Of a DNA stretch of 60,022 nt, positions 7,376-14,455 are shown piece after piece; position 1 is the stretch's first letter, and every line of letters starts with the position of its first letter. The position numbers and the translations under genes were made by a program. The DNA comes from an uncultured Eubacteriales bacterium (GTDB lineage Bacteria; Bacillota; Clostridia; Peptostreptococcales; Anaerovoracaceae), in assembly GCA_902801255.1 (NCBI GenBank), contig CADCHO010000019.1, positions 1 through 60,022 on the forward strand, in the 5' to 3' direction. Below the pieces are notes generated by a model that ran no database searches, was not told the origin of the DNA, and worked only from the letters and a program-made list of their open reading frames with translations.

Positions 7376-8518
7376 CTATCTTTCCTGGGCGTCGAGTTTT
7401 GAAACTCTCGCCGATTCAGCATCATCACTGTCTTCTCTGAAGAAGATCACGTACTTCTGCACTGTCCAGCTTATCGCAAAGAATATAACTTCGGTGATCA
7501 GCTTGGCTGCGAATTTGTTTATCCCGAGCGTGCCGGCAAGCGTGCTCAGCACTATCGTGTTGCCCGCGAGTATGAAGGCCGCCAGCAGTATGTACTGTGT
7601 TGCTGATTTTGCGAAACCGGTCCTGCTTTTGAAGACCAGCTTCTTGTTCATAGTGTAATTGGCTGTTCCGCTCACGAGCCTCGCCCCGATATTTGATATG
7701 ATCAGACCGTTTGTAATGCCTGCTGCTCCGGTCACTGCCAGGAGCAGCGCGTACATGCAGTAGTCGATTGCAAAGCTCGCAAGTGATGAAGCCGAGAACT
7801 TAAGGATCTCCTTATATACTCTGAATGAATCCCTTACTGTTTTGAAGTGTGACCCTCTGTTGTTGTCCTCGTATACAGTCTCGATCCGTTCTTCTATTAT
7901 TGGTACCCCTTCAGCGGCGAGCTGCATGAGCATGTTGATCTCATACTCATAACGGTCGCCTTCGATCTCCAGCAGCCTTGGGATAAGGCTGCGGTGAAAT
8001 GCTCTGAGGCCTGTCTGAGTGTCGTGAACATGCACGCCCGTTGCGGCGCTGTAAACGTGTCTTGTTACCGTGTTCCCGAACCTGCTTCTCGCAGGGATGT
8101 CTTTGTCAAGGGCTCTGCTGCCGAGTACCAGTGCGTCCCTCCTCTGAGCAGAGATCTCAGCTACCCTGCGGACGTCTTCAGGAAGATGCTGCCCATCCGC
8201 ATCAGCGGTCACTATGACCGCATCTCTGCCCGAGACTGTTTCCGTTCCGGACGCAGTCTTTACCGACTCGGTGTATGCCATGTACTTGTTTATATATCTC
8301 ATACCGGTCTTCAGGGCCGCTCCTTTTCCGCGGTTTTCCGTATGAGTCAATACAGTCAAATTTTGCGAGAGTTCATCGAACAGCTCCGCGTAGTCCGGGC
8401 CGCTGCCGTCGTCCACAACTACTATGTCAAACCCTTTTTCTAAAAGCTCATCTGCGATCTTCTTAATCTTTTCATCCGGTTCATAGGCCGGTATAAGTGC
8501 TATGAATCTCTTTCTCAT
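7376..8518 (-). CDS. GT2 glycosyltransferase fused to GtrA-like membrane domain
   Basis: 380 aa. The N-terminal GT2 domain (about 1-230) has the VVVDDGS and TADADGQH (DxD-type) motifs of dolichol/undecaprenyl-phosphate sugar synthases. The C-terminal GtrA-like domain (about 240-365) has four membrane helices. Such fusions load a sugar onto a polyprenyl phosphate and flip or present it for wall-polymer decoration. The gene follows the carbohydrate-binding lipoprotein gene by 17 nt, with GGGGGAGG 7 nt upstream of its start, and sits in the envelope operon. The sugar is unknown. Confidence 0.9.
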   Translation of the reverse strand: MRKRFIALIPAYEPDEKIKKIADELLEKGFDIVVVDDGSGPDYAELFDELSQNLTVLTHTENRGKGAALKTGMRYINKYMAYTESVKTASGTETVSGRDAVIVTADADGQHLPEDVRRVAEISAQRRDALVLGSRALDKDIPARSRFGNTVTRHVYSAATGVHVHDTQTGLRAFHRSLIPRLLEIEGDRYEYEINMLMQLAAEGVPIIEERIETVYEDNNRGSHFKTVRDSFRVYKEILKFSASSLASFAIDYCMYALLLAVTGAAGITNGLIISNIGARLVSGTANYTMNKKLVFKSRTGFAKSATQYILLAAFILAGNTIVLSTLAGTLGINKFAAKLITEVIFFAISWTVQKYVIFFREDSDDAESARVSKLDAQER

Positions 8519-8535
8519 AGCTGCCTCCCCCTTTA

Positions 8536-10299
8536 TTAAGCTGCCGCATCATCATTCATCTGAGTTGCTCCGGTAATATCGTCAGGTGCTTCACCCTGTT
8601 TGTTACCGCCATGATGCATTCCGCCCGGTCCTTTATGCATATTTCCGTTCATACCTCCGTTGGCATCATCAGTCATTCCCCCTCGGGGACCACCTCCGCC
8701 GAAGCTTCCTCCCATACCGCCATTCAATGTGCTGTACATGATGTCGGAAAGGGTTATGCTCTCGCTGTATGATCCGGCTGTAAGGGTGTATGTCTCGCCC
8801 TGAGCCATGTCCTGAGTGCTGACGTAAACCACCGCATAGTCGAGTTCAGGTGTGACTTCAGCGATCACGTCGCCATTGCTGTTGGTGAGCTTAACGCTGC
8901 TTCCGACAGACTGATTGCCCACGCTTACCGCGATGAGACCCTGCTCAGCACTTGTGAAGTTTGATGCCATGCCTGCTCCGCCCGTGCCGATGAATGTGCC
9001 GCCTGTGATAGTCCCTGAAGAATTGAAGTCCAGAACTGATGTGTCACCCTGAGTCGGACCTTCCACTACCGTATATCCGCCTGAGATCTCTACTGATCCG
9101 TTGGAATCTACTCCGTCGCCGCCGGCTGTGATGTGTACATTTCCTCCGCTGATAACGATGCTTCCGTTAGTGCCGCCGTCATTCATGCCTCCTCCCGGAG
9201 CTCCGCCGCCCCAGTCGTCGTTTCCGAAAGTCTGACTTCCGCTCGAAGCGTTACCGCCTGCTGCGTTGAGTCCGTCGTCGCTTGCAGTCACAGTGGTGCT
9301 TCCGCCGCTGATGCTGATCGACAGTCCCTCGATGCCTTCATATGATTCGTTGACTATGATGGTGCCGCCTTCGATGATGACCGATGCATCAGCATGGATG
9401 CCGTCATCGCCTGATGAGATAGTCAGATTTCCGTCTGCGATATAGAAGAAGCTGTCGGACTCAGTACCCTCCTCTTCATCTGCATCATCAGATACGTGGA
9501 TACCGTCTTTATCGCTGCCCGAAGTGATCGTCACATCGGACTCCGCGAGCCTTACGCTGTCGTTGGCCTGCACTCCGTGTTTAGCTGATGTGATTGTGTA
9601 TGTTCCGCCGCCGAACTTGACGTCGTCTTTGCCTACTACACCGTGGCCGGCCGGCGAATTGATGGTGAGGCTTCCGCTTCCGTTGAAAGTGATGTCATCC
9701 TTTGCGAATACAGCTCCGTCTATATTTGTGTCGCCGTCAGCAGTGAAGCTTCCGCCGTTCGCAAGAGTGTTTTCCGTTCCCTCTGCAGTTGTAACGAACA
9801 CCTTGTCAGCCGATTTGACATATATCGCTGCGGAATCGCTGCTGGTAATGGACGCATCCTTGAGCACGATCTGCACTTTTGCAGCATCGTCTGCCTCCAC
9901 TATGATCTGTCCGTCCGAGAGAGTCCCGCTTACGATGTATGTGCCCTCTGCTGTGATAGTGACTGTGCTTCCGTTTACAGTGACACCGGATGACGCTGAT
10001 GTCTTTGCAGAGCTGCCGCTGAGCGTAATAGTCTCCGCTTCGCTCTCGTCATATTCGCCGGAGAGATCTCTCTCAGTAAACATCTCGGACTTGCTGACCG
10101 CGTTGTCTGTCGCAGCTTCTGTAGCTATTGCCGTACCGGTGCCTAAGGATTCCGTTTCGGCACTGCTCCCGCACGATGTGAGTGTCAGCATCAGTGCCAG
10201 AATCAGAGCCAGAGCCGTCGTCATTGCTTTCAGAATTGCGCCGTGTTCCACCCCGGCATCTTTATATATTTTGTTTTTATATCCATTATCATTGTTCAT
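8536..10299 (-). CDS. Carbohydrate-binding lipoprotein (Cthe_2159/DUF4353-type beta-helix)
   Basis: 587 aa lipoprotein. The hydrophobic stretch at 25-43 ends in the lipobox LTSC. The body is made of many short repeats (GS..IxGG....S.DDGIxAxG) typical of the Cthe_2159 family right-handed beta-helix, known for Ca2+-dependent binding of acidic polysaccharide. The C-terminus (about 540-587) is rich in Gly, Met, His and Asn, with GPGG and HHGG motifs. AGGAGG lies 8 nt before the ATG at 10299; a second Met at residue 26 is the alternative start. It sits between DUF4956 and the GT2-GtrA gene, matching a recurrent Firmicutes set of VTC, DUF4956 and this protein. Confidence 0.88.
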   Translation of the reverse strand: MNNDNGYKNKIYKDAGVEHGAILKAMTTALALILALMLTLTSCGSSAETESLGTGTAIATEAATDNAVSKSEMFTERDLSGEYDESEAETITLSGSSAKTSASSGVTVNGSTVTITAEGTYIVSGTLSDGQIIVEADDAAKVQIVLKDASITSSDSAAIYVKSADKVFVTTAEGTENTLANGGSFTADGDTNIDGAVFAKDDITFNGSGSLTINSPAGHGVVGKDDVKFGGGTYTITSAKHGVQANDSVRLAESDVTITSGSDKDGIHVSDDADEEEGTESDSFFYIADGNLTISSGDDGIHADASVIIEGGTIIVNESYEGIEGLSISISGGSTTVTASDDGLNAAGGNASSGSQTFGNDDWGGGAPGGGMNDGGTNGSIVISGGNVHITAGGDGVDSNGSVEISGGYTVVEGPTQGDTSVLDFNSSGTITGGTFIGTGGAGMASNFTSAEQGLIAVSVGNQSVGSSVKLTNSNGDVIAEVTPELDYAVVYVSTQDMAQGETYTLTAGSYSESITLSDIMYSTLNGGMGGSFGGGGPRGGMTDDANGGMNGNMHKGPGGMHHGGNKQGEAPDDITGATQMNDDAAA

Positions 10300-10339
10300 A
10301 TCTGTATCCTCCTGAAGGCCATTTCTGTGTCTGCATTAT

Positions 10340-11032
10340 TTACAGCTCAGTTGCTGCTGTTGCCTGCCTCGAAACATTGATCTCGAGGTTTCCGTTGCGG
10401 CAGCGCAGTTTGTCGATGAGCTCTTTCTCTCTGGCAGGATCTTTCAGCGTAACATCATATGTAAGCCTGAACATGCTTCCCATATTTGTGGTCCTTACGT
10501 TGACCAGTTCGCAAGAGCTCGTATACTCTGCGAACAGATCGTCGAAGACTCCCGAGTAATCGAGATCCTCAGGGATGACAATCCTGAAGCTTTTATATCT
10601 GTCCGCATTCTTTTTAGTTCCGAAATCGAATTTGCCGGAAATCAGTATCACCAGCGAAAGGATTGCCGTGAATGCCGTTGCCAGTCCCAGATATACCATT
10701 CCTGTAGCAAGGCCCGTTGCCATCGCCAGGAATATCGCACATATTTCTTTGGCTGTTCCCGGTACTGAGCGGAACCTTACCAGGCTGAACGCTCCCGCGA
10801 CCGCAATGCCTGCGCCTATGCTTCCGTTCACCATAGCGATGATCACACATATAATGGCCGGCAGCATTGCCAGCGTTACCACGAAGCTCTTGGTATAGCG
10901 CGTGTTATACATATAAGCTGCCGCGATCATTATTCCGAGAAGCAATGATACTCCGAACGCTGCTCCGAACTGAGCCGCGCTTATTGTTGCAGTTGTAGTT
11001 GATCCATAGATGCTGGACAGTAATTCTGTCAT
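10340..11032 (-). CDS. DUF4956 membrane protein
   Basis: 230 aa. Four membrane helices lie in the first 135 residues (about 20-42, 48-68, 70-90 and 100-132). The family motif GAFSLVRFRSVPGTA follows the third helix, and the C-terminal cytosolic region has an alpha/beta character. I chose the start at 11032 because GAGGAGG lies 8 nt upstream; a GTG at 11039-11041 is also in frame. DUF4956 proteins recur beside VTC-type polyphosphate-polymerase-domain proteins and surface lipoproteins, but their biochemical role is not established. It is the first gene of the envelope operon and has its own promoter with operator-like repeats at 11129-11145. Confidence 0.85.
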   Translation of the reverse strand: MTELLSSIYGSTTTATISAAQFGAAFGVSLLLGIMIAAAYMYNTRYTKSFVVTLAMLPAIICVIIAMVNGSIGAGIAVAGAFSLVRFRSVPGTAKEICAIFLAMATGLATGMVYLGLATAFTAILSLVILISGKFDFGTKKNADRYKSFRIVIPEDLDYSGVFDDLFAEYTSSCELVNVRTTNMGSMFRLTYDVTLKDPAREKELIDKLRCRNGNLEINVSRQATAATEL

Positions 11033-11064
11033 AGCTGCCACCTCCTCAATTTTTGTATGTTATG

Positions 11065-11088
11065 CGGGCTGCCATATTTTTCAGCCCG
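11065..11088. other. Leader hairpin upstream of DUF4956 gene
   Basis: CGGGCTG/CAGCCCG is a 7-bp stem with a 10-nt loop in the predicted 5' leader of the DUF4956 transcript. On the plus strand a TCTTTTCC tract follows, so it could instead weakly terminate antisense transcription. Confidence 0.35.
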
Positions 11089-11112
11089 TCTTTTCCTCTT
11101 GTTTTCATTCGC

Positions 11113-11145
11113 ATAATAATGAGCCAAGCTTAAATGAAACTAAAG
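11113..11145 (-). promoter_or_regulatory. Promoter with OmpR-type direct repeats (site b)
   Basis: Reading on the minus strand, CTTTAG-N5-TTTAAG is a direct repeat with an 11-bp period (11129-11145). After exactly 10 nt comes the -10-like TATTAT (11113-11118). The layout matches PhoB/OmpR-family activated promoters and the sites at 12165-12181 and 14396-14413. It would drive the DUF4956-to-small-membrane-protein operon. Confidence 0.55.
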
Positions 11146-11167
11146 CACAGAATATTTTTTCTGAAAT

Positions 11168-11200
11168 GAAAGGAGCCGCGTGATTGACGCGGCCCCTTTC
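11168..11200. terminator. Stem-loop downstream of VTC gene
   Basis: A strong stem (GAAAGG then GCCGCGT, paired with ACGCGGC then CCTTTC, one mismatch, loop GATTG) lies 68 nt after the VTC stop. No clear U-run follows on either strand, so it may end the VTC transcript or act as an mRNA-stabilising hairpin. Confidence 0.4.
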
Positions 11201-11267
11201 AAAGAGTGGTTATGAAGTTATATGAAGTTTTTATATGAAGAAAAAGTGTTTTTGCTATTGTTTTGTT

Positions 11268-12125
11268 TCAGGCAGATGCTCTGCCAAAAGCGGGAGCACG
11301 CCTTCCATGGTGTATTTGCTTTCCGGCAGATCTTGCCGCTGCATAGCTTTCATAGCCGGCATTGGCGATCGCATGTGCGCGGTCTTCCGGAGTCTCTTTC
11401 ATGAAGCTGCAGTATGCCGTACCGTATTTTGAAAATGAAGTTTTGTATATCTTCTCCTCTGAGAGGATTTTTGTCATCCACATAGGGATCGCTCCGGGGC
11501 ACTTCAGTTCCATAAGGAACATTCCTTCCCTGAGCATTGATTTGCCATAAGCTTCCGACCTGAGTGTGAGATCGCTCTCTCTGCAGCGGATGTTGCTGTC
11601 GAATGTAACTCTGAATTCCCTGCCGCCGTCAGATGCCGGTGCGCCGTTCTTCATCCTGTAAGCCTCACGGTCATAGGATAGGAAGATCACAGGCTTAAGT
11701 CCGCAGTACATGTTCTTAAAATATTCGATCTCGCTCGTTACCTGCGCAGATCCCGCGGACAGATTATGTGTGATCGACGGATCTTTCGAGCCGGCCATCC
11801 ATTTCATTGCATCCGTCTCGCAAAGTCCAACCCGCCTTTTATATACAACTCCGTCGAATTTGCGCTTGAGCTCCACGAATACTGTGCTGTCTGCATCGGC
11901 CGTTGAATAGCTCCTTATGCGGAGTTTCTCTTTGAAATCCGGCTTGGCAATGGAATGTCTGGCAAGCACAAAGTCATCAGTGTCGAAGTATATGTTTCTG
12001 ACAGTTGACCTGCCGAACTTATCCATCTCCATGTAAGGCTCCATAGCCTTAAGGATGCGTGCCTTCTGCTCAGCTGTGACCATGTATTTGATTTCGTATC
12101 TTTTGAAAACTGCCTGATATCCCAT
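11268..12125 (-). CDS. Polyphosphate polymerase domain (VTC) protein
   Basis: 285 aa VTC-like (triphosphate tunnel) domain spanning most of the protein. Its charged tunnel strands include FKRYEIKYMV, RNIYFDTDD, KLRIRSY and VFVELKRKFDGVVYKRR. In yeast the Vtc4 domain polymerises ATP gamma-phosphate into polyphosphate. Bacterial homologues next to DUF4956 and surface-protein genes are presumed relatives of unproven product. GGGAGG lies 6 nt before the ATG. It appears monocistronic, with its own operator-containing promoter upstream and a stem-loop downstream, and sits next to the two-component system genes. Confidence 0.88.
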   Translation of the reverse strand: MGYQAVFKRYEIKYMVTAEQKARILKAMEPYMEMDKFGRSTVRNIYFDTDDFVLARHSIAKPDFKEKLRIRSYSTADADSTVFVELKRKFDGVVYKRRVGLCETDAMKWMAGSKDPSITHNLSAGSAQVTSEIEYFKNMYCGLKPVIFLSYDREAYRMKNGAPASDGGREFRVTFDSNIRCRESDLTLRSEAYGKSMLREGMFLMELKCPGAIPMWMTKILSEEKIYKTSFSKYGTAYCSFMKETPEDRAHAIANAGYESYAAARSAGKQIHHGRRAPAFGRASA

Positions 12126-12148
12126 GCATTGCCTCCCTTACAGTACAT

Positions 12149-12181
12149 AAGATACCAGTCAATACTTAAACGAAACTTAAA
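12149..12181 (-). promoter_or_regulatory. Promoter with OmpR-type direct repeats (site a)
   Basis: On the minus strand TTTAAG-TTTCG-TTTAAG (12165-12181) is a perfect direct repeat with an 11-bp period. It is followed after 10 nt by TATCTT (12149-12154) as the likely -10. It lies directly upstream of the VTC gene and downstream of the histidine kinase gene. Confidence 0.6.
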
Positions 12182-12237
12182 TCGGAAAAATATTTTGGGA
12201 GTCCGGCAGAAAGCCGATAGATGGCAATTAATCAAAA

Positions 12238-12260
12238 GCCCCCGCTTTGTAAGCAGGGGC
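12238..12260 (-). terminator. Rho-independent terminator after histidine kinase gene
   Basis: On the minus strand GCCCC(T)GCTT-ACA-AAGC(G)GGGGC is followed by TTTTGATT. It ends the response regulator/kinase transcript 13 nt after the stop codon. Confidence 0.7.
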
Positions 12261-12272
12261 CGGAATTCTGTT

Positions 12273-13637
12273 CTACTGCAGCGGGAATGTCGCAGTTACT
12301 ATGAAATCGTGTCCATTTGTAGTGCGCGCGGATATGTGTCCGCCGTGAGCGTTTACTATGGCGTTTGCCATCGAAAGTCCGATGCCGTGACCTCCGGTCT
12401 GCGAGTTTCTCGAGCTGTCCATGCGGTAGAATCTCTCGAAGACATGCGACAGCTGTTCATTAGTAAGCTCATTTTCTGTATCGTTGGAAACTTCTAAGAC
12501 AGCATTCTTTCCTTCCTTGCGGAGAGCAACGTTTATCTCCGGCGGAACAGGCATTCCGTCTTCCTCCTCTGCGCAGTCTGTTACGCGCGATGAGACCGAG
12601 TATTTGACAGCGTTCTCAAGGAGTATAGAAAGCAGCTTTTCGAGCTCCTTTGTGCTGCCCTTCACCGTGACATCTTCAGATACATCGCCTGATATAGCTT
12701 TGCCGTTCTCCCATGCCAGTGACTCGAAAGAGGAAACCGTCTCGCTGACTATATCGGATAACGGTACATCCGTCATCACAAGGCTGTTGTCCGCCTCTTC
12801 CATGCGTGAAAGATATACAAGATCATTTGTCAGGCCGGTTAGCCTGTCAACCTGGTCATTGATGTCTCCGAGGTTCTCTCTGAGCTCACCTTTGTTTATC
12901 CTCTTATTGTCGAGCTCCATGTCCATAAGATCGATGTTCGCCTTTATGATCGCCAGCGGTGTCTTGATCTCGTGGCCTGCATCGGTAATGAAGCGTTTTT
13001 GCTTCTCATAGCTCTCGGCCACAGGCCTGACTATGCGCCCTGCAAAGTAGAGGATCACGAAGAATATCGCTATCAGTCCGATCAGAGACATGAGAATACT
13101 TGCCCCGAGGAAGGCTCTGAACGATCCGAGTGTTCTGCCGCAGTCCAGGAAAGTGATCATTGAACCGCTCGCGGATTCAGTCACAGCATATCTGAAATCA
13201 CCTACAAAGCCTCTTCCCTTTCCCGAAGCGAGCACCTTCTCTGCGTATCCGGCAGCTTCATCGGCGTCAACTGCGGAGATCCTGTCCGTATAGGTCTGCA
13301 GTACGTTCCCGCTTTCGTCAAAGGTTACCATGAAGAACCTCGACTCCTCCGCCTCGTCTCGTGTCATGGAATGGCCGCCCGGGCCTCTGTGCCCGAAAAA
13401 GTCCCTGTCATTATCATAACCGCTGTCAGCATCATCGTCGAAGTTTCCAAACGGATTAAGCATGTCCTCCAGCATGATTCTGATGGAATTTTGCTCAAGG
13501 ACCATAATCTTTGTGTCGGCATCGGCTACGACTTTTCTGTAATTTACAATATTCATGCCCGCGACAATAACTGACAGCAGAACTGCCAGAGAGACCATCG
13601 CGAGCACTATGAATCTTATTTTGAGTTTCTTTATCAT
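12273..13637 (-). CDS. Sensor histidine kinase
   Basis: 454 aa. Membrane helices at about 7-30 and 176-200 flank an extracytoplasmic sensor of about 145 residues. The sensor holds an acidic stretch (DDDADSGYDND), a His/Gly motif (FGHRGPGGHS) and a PAS-like core. The HisKA dimerisation domain has phospho-acceptor His222 (DAGHEIKTPL). The HATPase_c domain follows, with the N box (LLENAVKYS) and a G box (GGHGIGLSMAN). It lies 32 nt downstream of the response regulator gene and forms the two-component system whose regulon probably includes the neighbouring envelope genes. The acidic/His sensor suggests a cation or phosphate-polymer signal (inference). Confidence 0.92.
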   Translation of the reverse strand: MIKKLKIRFIVLAMVSLAVLLSVIVAGMNIVNYRKVVADADTKIMVLEQNSIRIMLEDMLNPFGNFDDDADSGYDNDRDFFGHRGPGGHSMTRDEAEESRFFMVTFDESGNVLQTYTDRISAVDADEAAGYAEKVLASGKGRGFVGDFRYAVTESASGSMITFLDCGRTLGSFRAFLGASILMSLIGLIAIFFVILYFAGRIVRPVAESYEKQKRFITDAGHEIKTPLAIIKANIDLMDMELDNKRINKGELRENLGDINDQVDRLTGLTNDLVYLSRMEEADNSLVMTDVPLSDIVSETVSSFESLAWENGKAISGDVSEDVTVKGSTKELEKLLSILLENAVKYSVSSRVTDCAEEEDGMPVPPEINVALRKEGKNAVLEVSNDTENELTNEQLSHVFERFYRMDSSRNSQTGGHGIGLSMANAIVNAHGGHISARTTNGHDFIVTATFPLQ

Positions 13638-13669
13638 TTTCTGAGCGTTACATGCTGCTTCAAAGCATT

Positions 13670-14347
13670 CTATTTGGTATCGTCTGAAACGATCGAATAT
13701 CCCGCATTACGGGTAGCCTTTATCTTTACATCAGCGTCAAGAGCCGCGAGCTTCTTTCTCAGATATGACACATACACCCACACCACGTTGCTCTCAGTAT
13801 CGGTATCGTAGCCCCAAATGTGATCCATGAATGTGTCTACGGAAATTATATTGCCCGGTTTTGCCATGAGGAGCTCCATCATCTGGAATTCCTTATTGGC
13901 CAGTTTGACCGATCCGGACGGTGTCGACATCTCAAAGCTCGCTCTGTCAAGCGTCAGATTGCCGCAGCTGAGCTTTGTATCCACCTCATTGCCGGAGCGG
14001 GTTATAGCCCTGACCGCCGCAAGAAGCTCCTTGGCATCGAAGGGCTTAGTGAGGTAATAGTTGGCCCCGCTGTCGAGTCCCAGCACTTTGTCGTCTATCT
14101 CGGACTTTGCAGTGAGCATCAGCACAGGAATATCGGAGCCTGACGCGCGGAGCTTTTTCAGCACAGTTATGCCGTCAACTTTAGGCATCATTATATCGAG
14201 CACGGCAGCGTCATAGTTGCCCGCCTCAAGATAATCGAGAGCCGCCTGTCCGTCATGGACCGCATCTATCGAGTAGTTGTTGTTCTCAAATATTTTGACC
14301 AGCACTTTCGCCAGTGCGATCTCGTCCTCAGCAAGTAAAATGCGCAT
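13670..14347 (-). CDS. OmpR/PhoB-family response regulator
   Basis: 225 aa. Receiver domain (1-118) with acidic pocket E7-D8, phospho-acceptor Asp51 (VLDIMMPKVDG) and the conserved Lys in YLTKPF. The C-terminal winged helix spans about 125-222 and ends with NVVWVYVSYLRKKL...GYSI, which is typical of OmpR-type regulators. GGAGG precedes the start. Its own promoter carries the same 11-bp-period direct repeat found upstream of the VTC and DUF4956 genes, consistent with autoregulation. Confidence 0.94.
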   Translation of the reverse strand: MRILLAEDEIALAKVLVKIFENNNYSIDAVHDGQAALDYLEAGNYDAAVLDIMMPKVDGITVLKKLRASGSDIPVLMLTAKSEIDDKVLGLDSGANYYLTKPFDAKELLAAVRAITRSGNEVDTKLSCGNLTLDRASFEMSTPSGSVKLANKEFQMMELLMAKPGNIISVDTFMDHIWGYDTDTESNVVWVYVSYLRKKLAALDADVKIKATRNAGYSIVSDDTK

Positions 14348-14374
14348 GTATTCCTCCGTTGTTTTATATATCTA

Positions 14375-14413
14375 ATTATAATAAAAACACGCCAGCTTTA
14401 ACTATACTTTAAA
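14375..14413 (-). promoter_or_regulatory. Promoter with OmpR-type direct repeats (site c)
   Basis: On the minus strand TTAAAG-TATAG-TTAAAG (14396-14413) has the same 11-bp period as sites a and b. TATTAT/TATAAT (14375-14383) lies 12-15 nt downstream as the -10. It would drive the response regulator gene. The repeats lie inside the loop of the uvrA terminator. Confidence 0.5.
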
Positions 14414-14431
14414 TCGCTTTGGCCGGCGTGT
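14387..14431. terminator. uvrA terminator with operator in its loop
   Basis: On the minus strand ACACGCCGGC pairs with GCTGGCGTGT (10 bp, one G-T wobble) and is followed by TTTTTATT. The loop is 25 nt and contains the direct repeat of the response-regulator promoter; a further TTTAA/TTAAA inner stem is possible. T5 on the plus side makes it potentially bidirectional. Confidence 0.6.
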
Positions 14432-14455
14432 CGTTTTTGTGTTGTTTAAATGTGT

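Noticed and set aside
9524-10315. Long plus-strand frame opposite the carbohydrate-binding lipoprotein
   Set aside because: It is the antisense shadow of a Gly/Ser/Thr-repeat coding region. It has no ribosome binding site and no family similarity.
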